DNA of 64,000 nucleotides, taken from the NCBI GenBank assembly GCA_034359265.1, contig CP136893.1:18853001-18917000 (forward strand), written 5' to 3'. This DNA comes from Canna indica (Eukaryota; Streptophyta; Magnoliopsida; Zingiberales; Cannaceae). Shown piece after piece: positions 1-10,057 of this stretch. Numbering within the stretch: position 1 is the first letter of the stretch; the number at the start of each line of letters is the position of its first letter. A program made the translations under genes and the position numbers. The notes under the pieces were generated by a model. It saw only the letters and a program-made list of their open reading frames with translations, was not told the DNA's origin and ran no database searches.

Positions 1-1692
1 TGTGATCATGATTTATAGATTATCTCTTTATGACATTCTTCAAATCTTGGTGGCATTTTTTACTTAGTTTCCTAAATGGTTGACTTTAATGTAGTCATAC
101 ATTATATATTAATTCAACCTTAGCTAATATGACTGTAATGCTCTGTGCATGGAGACATTTGAGTTCTCTCTATTTTGGTTCCACACTTCTGTTATTATTC
201 AACCCTCTTCAGCTTATCCATTTTTCATAACTTATATTTCTAGAAGCTCCATATAAGTATGTAACAAAAGTTGACTTTAAATATTTAATGTGGTAATACA
301 TTATATATTAGTTCAACCTTAGGTAATATGACTGTGCTAATGTTCTATACATGGATACATTTGAGTCTCTCTATTTTGGCTTTTGGCTCCACACTTCTTT
401 TATTATTCAACCCTCTTCAACTTATCTGTAGAAGTCCCATATAAGTACGAAACAAATGTATTATTTAACTATCCTATTAGGGGTGATACTACCCAATTTT
501 CCAATTCATCACCATTGCATCACAAGAGTAGTAGGTTCGGCTTGGGTTTCTATAGATTTGGTGTAATAAATTGCTATATGATTGACTCAATTATTCAAAA
601 GTTCATGTTTAGATTTAGGAAATTTAGCCAAGTATTGGTCAAGAAAAAGTAACAATTCTTTAGTTTACCTGTTAATTATGTTCTACTTGGGCCATCTACA
701 TTGGTGAAATGGTCTTCTTAGTAGATTTCGATTCTCAAGTGACTTTATTTGTACTCTAGGATCTGTCAAGTGGATCATATTTGACCAAGTCAGATTTGTA
801 GTGAAAAGTCTGAAAGGATGTATGTTGTGTTGTGCCTCCCATCTACCACCTTCTACCAGCCATGCCAAGCTCATCTCCCTCTCTAGCCAGCCTGAAAGGT
901 AGTGATACCAACTAGTGATCATAACAAACTTGGAAATATATTTTATGGAGAATTGAACTGGTTAGAATGCCATGGTACATGGATTTTGTCTGATCACCCA
1001 TAGTACTTTCTCATTCAGTACAAGTTTTTTTTCTCTTTCTTTAGCATTCTAGATTCCCCTTTCTATCATTTGTGTAATTATAGAGGTTTGCATGTGATAT
1101 TTCTGTGCCTTTTCTAGATAATGTTGATGCCTGTGGAAGTTCTTAAAATGGATAGCATGGACAGAATCAGACCACTTGTTGAATTCTACCCTTAATTTCT
1201 GCAAGAATTATTTTTAAATGAACTATCACTAAGGTTAGAAATGTATTTAAGGAACTCTACCATCTCTACTTAGGATGTTTGAAACATCATGTATGTAGTT
1301 GCTACCAATTAAATATGGTAGCTTCAAATCATATGCATTAGTTAATATTTGCTGAATAATAGCTAACATATATTTTCTGTTTTCTTGACACCAGAAATTA
1401 TTGATGTAGCATATCAAGTCAAAAGTTGATGGATTTATTTGATACATGACCTTTGTTGTTTCAACTTTGAAAGGATAAATTACTCTTGGTCATAGACTTT
1501 TGTAAAAATATGCTATCAGAGAATTGTGTTATTATAAGTAAGAATGTATTAACATTTTTTATTCTGTGGCACTAATTCAGCCATTCTTCGTCATTCCGAG
1601 CAAGACTAGTATTGGTATCAATATAGTTCAACCTTAGACCAACCATTTTTTTATATATTCTTTTGGGATATTGTTGACAGACTTTCTTTATT
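1..1692. other. Non-coding, AT-rich; probably intron of the MRF gene
   Basis: No convincing coding exon is visible on either strand. Because the first recognisable exon of the downstream MA3 gene (2349) is internal and in phase 1, this stretch is most likely part of one long upstream intron. That is an inference: the N-terminal exons are not seen. The only clear structure is the tandem duplication at 79-457. Confidence 0.5.
79..457. repeat. Contiguous tandem duplication, two copies of about 190 bp
   Basis: Copy 1 is 79-269 and copy 2 is 270-457. Both run from GTTGACTTTAA through 'ACATTATATATTA', 'TTCAACCTTAG', 'CACACTTCT' and 'ATATAAGTA' to 'AAACAAA', with small indels and scattered substitutions. 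The copies abut without spacer, so a local tandem duplication that has since diverged is the simplest reading. No coding content. Confidence 0.85.
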
Positions 1693-2217
1693 GGCTTAAT
1701 TATATTTTTGGTCCCCCAAAATATCATGTTTTTTCCATTTGGTCCATCATTTTTAAAAACTTTCTGTTTAGTCCCTCAAAAATTATTTTCGTTTCCGTTT
1801 GGTCTCTCCGTTAATTTTTGATGTCAGGTGCCAACATGGAATGCTGACATGGACTAAAGAGGGACCAAACGCAAATAATAAAATTTAGGGGACTAGATGG
1901 AAAAAATATATATATTAATAACTTAAAACATAACAATATGCATTTTAATAACCTAAAGCATAACAATATATAATTATGTTTTAGGTTATTAAAATATATA
2001 TTTTTTCCATCTAGTCCCTTAAAATATCTTATTTTTTCCGCTTGGTCCCTCTTTAGTCCATGTCAGCATTCCATGTTGGCACTTAACATCAAAAGTTAAC
2101 GGAGGGACCAAACGGAAACGAAAAGAATTTTTGAGGGACTAAACGGAAAGTTTTTAAAAATGAGGGACCAAATGAAAAAAACATGATATTTTGGTGGACT
2201 AAAAACATAATTAAGCA
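1693..2217. mobile_element. Foldback MULE-type MITE with 9-bp TSD
   Basis: The left end (GGCTTAATTAT, then TTTTTGGTCCC) is the inverse of the right end (GGACTAAAAACATAATTAAGCA). The two arms, about 170 bp each, pair almost throughout, including the 'CCGTTTGGTC' and 'GACATGGACTAAAGAGGGACC' segments, and the centre is also self-complementary. The element is flanked by a perfect 9-bp direct repeat TTCTTTATT (1684-1692 and 2218-2226). Nine-bp TSDs with long inverted ends are the hallmark of Mutator-like elements. There is no open frame, so it is non-autonomous. It lies in the intron upstream of the MRF exon. Confidence 0.85.
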
Positions 2218-2348
2218 TTCTTTATTCTATTTGCATAAATTTTAGTTGAAATCATTTAGACAATTCTTTAATAAATGTTGTGGTGATCTTTTATTGGTTG
2301 AGTTTGCCTAACAAATTGTCATTCTCCTTAACTGGATTGTGGATTCAG

Positions 2349-4430
2349 ATGGTGCTGGTGGCAAAGGAACATGGGGCAAGCTCCTCGATACTGATCCTGA
2401 TTCACGCATTGATCGAAATGATCCTAATTATGATAGTGCAGAGGTATGAGCCTTGAATCTTCACCCTCTTTATGTGAAGATATGCATTGATTTATCCATG
2501 TAAGGAGATATGTTTATATATTGTTGTTTGTTTTCCACATTCATTGTATCCTTGTCTTTTGGTGTAATATAGTCAAATCTACTAGAGCATAAAAACAAAG
2601 ACATGATGTGGAATACACATTCATTTGTGTTACCCTCCATTGCAATTCCAGGAACCATATCAGCTAGTGGGTGCCACTATCTCAAACCCTATAGATGAAT
2701 ACAAGAAGTCAGTATTGACAATTGTGGAGGAGTATTTCAGCACAGGTGATGTAGAATTGGCTTCTACAGATCTTAGAGATCTTGGGTCTGATGAGTACCA
2801 TCACTTATTTGTTAAGAAACTTGTCTCTATGGCAATGGACCGGCATGACAAAGAGAAAGAGATGGCGTCTGTTTTGCTATCCGCTCTATATGCTGATGTG
2901 ATAAGTTCGGCTCAGATCAGCCAAGGGTTCTCCATGTTACTTGAGTCAGTTGATGACTTGGCACTTGACATACTTGATGCAGTTGACGTTCTGGCTTTGT
3001 TCATAGCCCGCGCAGTTGTTGATGACATCTTACCGCCTGCCTTTCTCACTAAAGCAAAGAGAAGTCTTTCTGAAAACTCTAAAGGTCTTCAGGTTATTGA
3101 GACTGCTGAAAAAAGCTATCTTTCGGCTCCCCACCATGCAGAGTTGGTTGAGCGACGATGGGGTGGTACCACTCATATTACTGTTGAGGAGGTCAAAAAG
3201 AAGATTGCAGATTTGTTGAGGGAATATATTCAGAATGGAGACACGGCAGAGGCTTGTAGGTGCATAAGGGAGCTTGGGGTGCCATTCTTCCATCATGAGG
3301 TTGTGAAACGAGCTCTGACTCTTGCAATGGAGATTCAACCATCCCAACCTCTTATTCTAAAGCTATTAAAAGAAGCAGCAGAAGAATGCCTAATTAGTTC
3401 TAGTCAGATGACCAAGGGTTTTTCTCGGCTTGCTGAAAGCCTGGATGACCTCTCTCTTGATATACTCGCTGCAAAATCCTTGTTCCAGACAATAGTGCCA
3501 GAAGCCATTTCTGATGGATGGCTTGACCCTTCCTTCCTCAAGTCAAATGGTGCAGCAGATGAACAACAAAGAGATGAAGCTTATGAGAATTTGAGGAAGT
3601 ACAAGGAAGAAGCTGTTACTATAATACGTGAATACTTCTTCTCTGATGATATACCCGAGCTTATTAGAAGTCTGGGAGATTTAGCTGCTCCAGAGTATAA
3701 TCCTATCTTTATCAAGAAATTAATAACACTTGCAATGGACCGGAAGAACAGGGAAAAGGAGATGGCATCTGTTCTTCTATCCTCGCTCAGCATGGAATTA
3801 TTTTCAAGTGATGACATTGTTAATGGATTCATTATGCTGCTTGAATCAGCTGAGGATACTGCATTGGACATTTTGGATGCCTCAAATGAGCTAGCACTAT
3901 TTCTAGCTAGGGCTGTAATAGATGATGTCTTAGTGCCACTCAGCTTGGAGGAGATCAGCAAGAAGCTACCACACAATTGCAGTGGGAGCGAAACTGTTCG
4001 CGTGGCTCGTTCGCTTGTATCAGCCCGGCATGCTGGTGAGAGACTTCTAAGATGCTGGGGTGGCGGCACTGGTTGGGCTGTGGAGGATGCGAAGGACAAG
4101 ATAATTAAGCTTCTGGAGGAATACGAGAGTGGTGGTGATGTAGGAGAAGCATGCCAGTGTATCCGTGATTTAGGAATGCCTTTCTTTAACCATGAAGTGG
4201 TAAAGAAAGCACTAGTTATGGCCATGGAAAAGAAGAATGACAGGCTTTTGGACTTGCTGCAGGAGTGCTTTGGTGAAGGGTTAATCACCATTCACCAGAT
4301 GACAAAAGGGTTCGCTAGGGTTAGAGATGGGCTCGATGATATCGCCCTTGATATTCCCAATGCGCCCGAGAAGTTTCAATTGTATACAGAGCGTGCCAGG
4401 AAACATGGCTGGCTTCTGGCATCCTTTTAG
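2349..4430 (+). CDS. MRF: MA3 domain-containing translation regulatory factor (MRF, PDCD4-like), 5'-partial
   Basis: Two exons are visible: 2349-2443 (phase 1 start after ...TTCAG, encoding GAGGKGTWGKLLDTD... to YDSAE, donor GTATGAG) and 2652-4430 (acceptor ...TTCCAG, EPYQLVGATIS...). The ATG at 2625 is intronic and not the start; N-terminal exons precede the window. The large exon holds four MA3 repeats at roughly residues 24-145, 187-305, 330-450 and 490-600 of its frame, with the family motifs MAMDRHDKEKEMASVLLS, CIRELGVPFFHHEVVKRAL and FARAR-type alternation, ending HGWLLASF. MA3 domains bind eIF4A; plant MRFs are cytosolic regulators of translation under TOR and energy control (family knowledge). 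No frameshift or stop is seen, so this is likely a functional host gene. Confidence 0.93.
2444..2651 (+). other. Intron of the MRF gene
   Basis: A GT...AG intron of 208 bp joins ...DSAE to EPYQLVG, restoring the contiguous conserved motif NDPNYDS(A/G)EEPYQLVG known from plant MA3-repeat proteins. It is T-rich before the acceptor. It contains the false start ATG at 2625. Confidence 0.88.
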
Positions 4431-5393
4431 TCTTCTAGCAGTGGCAGTTGCCTCTCGTGTGGTTTGTTGGTTCATGCAGTCTTCTTCCATCCTGTGTTGG
4501 TTATATTGCCACTATCTGTAATGTTGGATTGGAATCAGATTTGTGCCTCCTTTGGATGGTTATGATGGCTTCACTGGTACCTTTGCATCTATGTTGAGGG
4601 TTTAGGATTTCAGTAGCATCTTCTTTTTCTCGATAGATTTGGAATCAGCTGGGACAAGTCGGTCTTAGGGGGTTTTTCCATGAAGAGGAATGGGGATCTT
4701 TGATATGTACAATTTGGTCTTGAGCCACTATGTATCTCTGAGTCTTCTTATAATTTGGGTTATATATATAGATAGTCTAAATGCCCCTCATTCGTGTTGT
4801 CCTCTATCTCACAGGACTGAGATTTCTATGTTTTAACTTGTTGGTTAAAGGACTATCTGTTACTTGTAAATATGGGTGGTGTAGGAATATGCATGCTGAA
4901 GCTTGTGCAATCTTTACATTGGTCAACTAAGTTTAAATCAGACAAAGGCTGTACCTACAAATTGATCTTGTTTTCTTGATTCAAACTGGCTGTATCAGTA
5001 ATTGATGGCTCCATCGGCTCATCCTTTTCATCTGAGTTTATAAACTTTGCATTCAAGAGAATTGCCAAAAAAAGTGTTTCCTTAGAAAATGATTGGACAA
5101 ACGTGTTCGATTTGCATATAAAAAGAGAGCCGAAATAGAGGATCGTTCATCGTGAAGGTCAGTGTTTTGAAAATTAGGTACTTAAAACCAAAATGAAGTA
5201 GGAACAGTAAATTATACTTCTAGTCACCATAATGGAATGTGTTAAGAATATGGATAAAATCATAAGTAGATCGAGAAGTTGTCTCTGGCAAATTATAGTG
5301 TTATGTTTGCTTCATTGGATAAGATAGAATAAGATTGGATAATAAATGAGAATAGATTGAATATGGATTTTTTAAATTATTATACATCATATA
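4431..5393. other. 3' UTR and intergenic region downstream of MRF
   Basis: After the TAG at 4428-4430, several hundred bases of T/G-rich sequence follow without open frames, as expected for a 3' UTR. No single poly(A) signal stands out. From about 5300 the sequence turns AT-rich and reaches the TSD of the next mobile element (TAATATTAAT, 5394-5403). Confidence 0.5.
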
Positions 5394-5403
5394 TAATATT
5401 AAT

Positions 5404-5590
5404 AGAAATTAGATTAAAAAATCACAAGCTTTGCAAAAATCTTACGTTTTACTCGGGATTTTAAAATTCGTCTGTAAATGCACAACGTTTACTTCTGTTT
5501 ATTGTCATCTACCAAATCGTCACACGCCGTTTCAACTTAGCTGACATGGAGGTAAACGGCGTTTGCATGGCCTGACGGCGTCATACGTGA
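5404..5590 (+). repeat. Left terminal inverted repeat of the Pack-MULE
   Basis: Pairs with 15210-15394. Identity is high from TTACGTTTTAC inwards to the GCGT(C/T)..CATG block near 5570 and lower in the outer 40 bases, where only GAAATTAGA and AAAAAAT are kept. Confidence 0.85.
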
Positions 5591-5842
5591 CTGATGACCT
5601 ACCTTTTTCTCTCTCTTTTCTCTTTTTCCTTCCAAATGACCACATCTTTTCCTCTCTCTTTTCTTCTTCATCTTCCTCCTTCTAATGAACCCAACCTTTT
5701 CCCTCTCCTTCTCCTACACCTCCACCTCCGTCGTTGCTACCTCAACTCCACCGCCCCCAACAACGACACTGCTTCTCCCCTAATCCTTCCTCTTCCTTCG
5801 CCCTCGACTACCACTACGACACAGTTGTTTCCTTGCACAAGC

Positions 5843-6003
5843 TTGGTCCTCTTCGTCGGCGTCTCTATGGCCACCAACATCTCCGGTGGCCACCTCAACC
5901 CAGCCATCACCTTCGACCTGGCCATCGACGGCCACATCACCATCCTCATCGGCATCTTCTATTGGGTCGTCTAGCTCCTCGGCTCCACCGTCGCTGCTTA
6001 CAG
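5843..6003 (+). pseudogene. Captured tonoplast aquaporin (TIP) fragment
   Basis: The frame reads [18 protein letters not shown], then [21 protein letters not shown], a TAG stop at 5972-5974, and LLGSTVAAY. This matches loop B and the third helix of TIP aquaporins, including the first NPA box and the SGGH motif. Only about 55 of some 250 residues are present; the second NPA half is missing, and one in-frame stop breaks the piece. The GC-rich composition contrasts with the AT-rich TIR beside it, as expected of transduplicated exon DNA. The upstream C/T-rich stretch, open from 5594, is low-complexity and probably not aquaporin. Expression or function is unlikely. Confidence 0.82.
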
Positions 6004-6053
6004 ACCAAGTGAGCAAGTGGGCAATCGATGCACAAACGAACAAATAGGAGTGC

Positions 6054-6598
6054 TTGGAGCGCAAGGGGCGCGCAGACAAGCTTGTCACGCTCCTTTGCCA
6101 GGCTGCCCACACTGATCTCTACGAGCGCCCCGCCCGCCGCATCATGGACGACACCGAGCAGGTTCTGAGCAAGGCCCTCGCCCTCATGGACAAGTGCCGC
6201 AATCGAAGCTTCGTTCATTGTCTCTTTAGTATCACTCCAGCCGCCGCCTTTGCCAAGATCTCCACCCAGATCGACAACTCCATCTCCGACGTCTCCTGGC
6301 TCCTCCTTGCCTCCGCTCCTACCCGCTCCGAGGTCGTCGCGACGCTCGTTTCACTCGCCTGGGACAATCAACACTTTGCTAAGATCATCATCGAGGAGGA
6401 TGGCATCGTGCCCCTCCTCCGCCTTCTCAAGGAGGTCGGGCAAGGCCGAGGGGCAGGGAGAACGTCGCTCGTGCCCTCGGTCTCCTCGGGTGCGATTCCA
6501 AGAGCACTGACTACCTCATCAATGCTAGCGTCTACTCTACCTTCGCCAAGGTCCTCAAGGATGGGCTTATGAAGGTCCAAGCCATGGTCGTAGTAGTC
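6054..6598 (+). pseudogene. Captured ARM-repeat (ARO-type) gene fragment, frameshifted
   Basis: The first frame reads PARRIMDDTEQVLSKALAL, ITPAAAF, DVSWLL, LVSLAWDN and AKIIIEEDGIVPLLRLLKE, typical of plant Armadillo-Repeat-Only proteins. After about 6440 the family sequence continues in another frame (AEGQ, ENVARALGLLGCD, FAKVLKDGLMKVQAMV), so one frameshift has occurred, together with a gap between the N-terminal part and the ARM repeats. ARO proteins act in polarised growth (family knowledge). This piece is directly downstream of the TIP fragment in the same orientation, inside the same Pack-MULE: two unrelated genes captured together. It has no start codon or complete domain. Confidence 0.8.
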
Positions 6599-7194
6599 GA
6601 TCACGACGTGGTAGTGCTCGTTGTTGATGAAGTGGTCGTGGTAGACACCGATGGTGTTGTGTCACACCCCAAAACTGAGTCACTTGATCGGCCAGAGTGC
6701 GATCGAACACCCTGAAGCATAAACCAAACATCTAGATATAATATGCATCAAAACCAGGAGAAATGTACTATAGCATAGAAATAAACATCTGATGACAACT
6801 CAATATCACATCTATGGAGTACAATATAACCATGCTGCTTATAAGTTTAGAAAATAAAAAGACTATCATTCCAATCACACTAATGTTTTAACAGACTCTG
6901 TTCTAACAAGACTCGACTCGACTACGTCAACTAGCTGACGAGATCACTACCGGAGTCCGCCATCATCAGCTGCGCCGTACCTCAGGCTCACGCTCTGCAA
7001 AACAAATATGAAAATAAAAGTGAGTATAAAACTCAATGAATGGTCTCCCAATCCTCAGTAAATGGAATCCAGTAGTGATAATACATGTAATATATCAAGT
7101 GAGTGTTGATGCCAAGTTAATTATGTAAGGAATGTACTCTCATCCGACTCTACGGAAAATGCTTTCTAATTTCCGAATCCCAGTTAGCCACTTT

Positions 7195-7440
7195 TCTCAG
7201 TTTCACTGATCTAGGAAGACCCTCTAGACTCAGTGTCCAACTGACTCTCCCCCTCGGGTTCACTGATCTATGAATACCCTCTAGAACCAGTACCCAACTA
7301 TTTTTCTGCTCAGGTTCACTAGTCTAGGAAGGCCCTCTAGAACCAGTACCCAACTATTTTTCTGCTCGGGTTCGCTGGTCTAGGAAGGCCCTCTAGAACC
7401 AGCACCTGCTCGGTCGGGAAGGCCCTCTGACCCATGATCG
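7195..7440. repeat. Imperfect tandem repeat, unit about 57 bp, in the solo LTR
   Basis: Units contain GGTTCACTGATCTAGGAAG or variants, then CCCTCTAGAACCAGTACCCA and ACTATTTTTCTGCTC. About four units are seen, the last truncated (CGGTCGGGAAGGCCCTCTGA). The array sits in the U5-like half of the minus-strand LTR and has no coding sense. Confidence 0.8.
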
Positions 7441-7979
7441 CTCGTACGCTGTGCGTACCACTCGGCCTGCATGCGGCCCATAGTCATCACGTGCGCTACG
7501 CGCACTACTCGGCCCAATATGCCCCAAACCACTACCTGAGGGTCACATCCTCGTGTCAATATACCCAAGGTTCACTTATCCCTGGTATCAACTAAAACTC
7601 CAATTGTTTATGACGGATTAGGAACGTCACACCGAGACCGCATCCCGGCCTGATTAACATGCACTACCAAAATTTTAGCTTACTGAAATCGTCCATTTCC
7701 TACCCCCCACGTTACTGTTCAAGTCACTTAAGTACTTTCTATGTTCCCAAAGCATACCTTACATGCAAATCGATTGGTTACACCAGTACCTTTCGCCTTA
7801 AATTGATTGTCCAAACTACTAAATCAAATCAGCATAAATTTGAGTAAATTTTTAGCACAACACATTTCAGTTTCTATTGTGTGTATCATTTCAGCACCAT
7901 GCCAAATGAAATTTCAGCATTTCATTATATAAAATCTAAGTCTCAAACACAAAGGATTTCAACAATATTACTATGAAAT

Positions 7980-8115
7980 TTACATCATATAATTTCATCA
8001 AACTATAATTTCAGCAAAATATAAATTCAGCAAATCACAATTTCAGCGACTATAATTTCAGCCAAACTTAATTTCAGCCCAATATAATTTCAGCAACTAT
8101 AACTTTCAGCAAATC
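7980..8115. repeat. Short-period repeat with ATAATTTCAGC core
   Basis: Eight or so imperfect units of 16-22 bp built on (A/C)(T/A)AATTTCAGC(A/C)AA follow one another. This is local slippage-type expansion inside the LTR. Confidence 0.75.
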
Positions 8116-8699
8116 ACAATAAGAAAGCAAATCCAAATTCTCAAATTTCATACACCCAAAGCAAGCGGTCACAAGAAGAGATGTGCGGCCAATCCTAGTA
8201 ACCCTAGTTTGGTATTTAATTTAGCAATCAAGCACTCATTCTCTCACACCGAATTAAAGAAAACAATCCATATAATACCTAAAAATTTCAGGTTGCTTCC
8301 TGGAGGTGTGCGGTCAATGAAGTGGAGGAATTCCTAAATCTAGGGTTCCCAATTCCACAACCAAACATGCTATTATCAAAACCAAGGAGGATTACAATTA
8401 CACGACAGGCCATTCATCTAAATCAATTAGGAAATTGATCCAAAATTTCCAAGTTTTCGAGAGACAGTGGGCGGCTACAAGAGGAACAAAAGAATCCAAA
8501 ACAAGAAGTGCAAGAACCACTCACAAGAAGGGAAAAGAACGAAAGGAAGATGAGAGCTTTGAGAAATTCGACGTCCGATCTCCGATTTCCTCCGAATCCG
8601 GCGTCCGATCTCTCCTCTTCTCCAAGACCACTCGTCGCCCATTCCTCAAGTGTCTCCGGTTCCGTGCAACTGTAGCAGCCGTACGACTTTTCACTACTA

Positions 8700-9090
8700 G
8701 AAAAATGGTCATCAGCAACGGCTGATGCCGTTGCTGAGCCGTTGCTGAAGAGCATCAGCAACGGCTGAGCCGTTGCAATAGCGCCGTGACAGAAAGTCGC
8801 GTTGCTGATGACTTCGCAACGGATCAGCAACGGCCGCTCGGGCCGTCGCTCAAAACATTATCAGCAACGGCCGCTCGGGCCGTCGCTAAAACTATTATCA
8901 GCAACGGGTTTGCAACAGACCCGGAGCCGTTGCTGATAACATTAATAGCAACGGCCTCGAGTCCGTAGCAAAGCCGTTAGTATAAACCCGTCGCTAAGCC
9001 GTTGCTGTAGGTCATCAGCAACGGTTGTCGATACACTTTTAGCAACGGCTTTCCCACGGACGGCCGTGGGAAAGCCGTTGCTGATGACCC
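8700..9090. repeat. CACTA subterminal repeat array (3' side of copy A)
   Basis: Many copies of CAGCAACGG and its complement CCGTTGCTG, often paired as short palindromes separated by 5-10 bases. In En/Spm elements such arrays bind the element's own DNA-binding protein (family knowledge). Confidence 0.85.
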
Positions 9091-9389
9091 ATCCCTGCAA
9101 ACAGAAATATTTCAAATTTCTAATTTCCGTTGATACATTGATACATTTATCTGATACATAACTCACACACCCATACCCTCATACACACATCACAAACATC
9201 TCATACACATTCATTCACACATCACAAACACACCAAGATATACATCAAAACAATTATATTTATATTCATAATTATCCACGATAGTATAAACACAATTCAA
9301 ATGTAAAATTGAAGTATCAACATCTGAGTAACATAGTCAATATAAATTAAACAAGTTCAATATCTGAGTAACAAAGTCAATATAAACAA

Positions 9390-9982
9390 AATCTCACGAT
9401 GACGATGGAGGATGGCCTGGATCATATGGCGGGGTCTGGAGGCAGCGTAAATGAAGGGCCTCTGGTCCTCGGCCCATGTATAGCGAGCCTGCAAAATAAT
9501 AATATCAGTACCAATATTAATATATCATCATGCATGTAAAAAAAATAATAATACGTGCCTCAAACTCGCGCCATAACATGTCGACGTGCTCGCTAGGCAC
9601 GTGAGACCACGTAGGCCATGCCCCGTGCATGTATCGTCGAATAGTAGAAGAAATGCTCCTCGGCACTTCTTCTTGCTGGAACCTGCACAACAAAAATAAA
9701 TTTTAATATTATATTATGATATAATGAATTTGTAATGATTCATAATTCATGATATATTACGTACCGCTCCCCAATCACGCTAATCAATCTACGTGACTCT
9801 GTGGCTGGTGGAGGCTGCCACCTGTTCGGCCCGCGTGGCCGCCTACGTCTGGATGTACTAGCCTCGGCAGTATCATCGGAATGAGGATCAGCAACAGGAG
9901 GATCAGCAGCATGAGTAAGTGCTGGAGTCTCACCGATCGGAGACTCCGAAACTCTCCTGCGTCGATAACCACGACCAGACAT
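9390..9982 (-). pseudogene. Truncated second CACTA gene (Transposase_24 type)
   Basis: Exon 1 (MSGRGYRRRRVSESPIGETP..., start 9982) and exon 2 (EEVPRSISSTIRRYMHGAWP) match the intact gene at 50859-52424. Exon 3 stops after RPFIYAA and is fused near 9441 to the far end of exon 5 out of frame. A deletion equivalent to about 51402-52378 of the other copy removed the conserved GGSVAFAVHANRM region, so the product is not functional. Confidence 0.85.
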
Positions 9983-10057
9983 ATCTGTCGAACAGACATA
10001 TAATCAGATTATTGTATAAATAGTAAAGATATATTTAATAAAATATATACTTTACAA

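Noticed and set aside
383..652. Open frame of 89 codons near the window start
   Set aside because: Starts in the tandem repeat, no domain, AT-rich codon use; looks like chance in intron sequence.
3581..4291. Long minus-strand open frame opposite the MRF exon
   Set aside because: It is the antisense shadow of a clearly conserved MA3-repeat exon; its translation is Ser/Leu-rich and has no domain.
6660..8690. A host gene in the 2-kb GC-moderate stretch with several short frames
   Set aside because: Explained by the solo LTR with TGTTG duplication; the frames are short and without domains.
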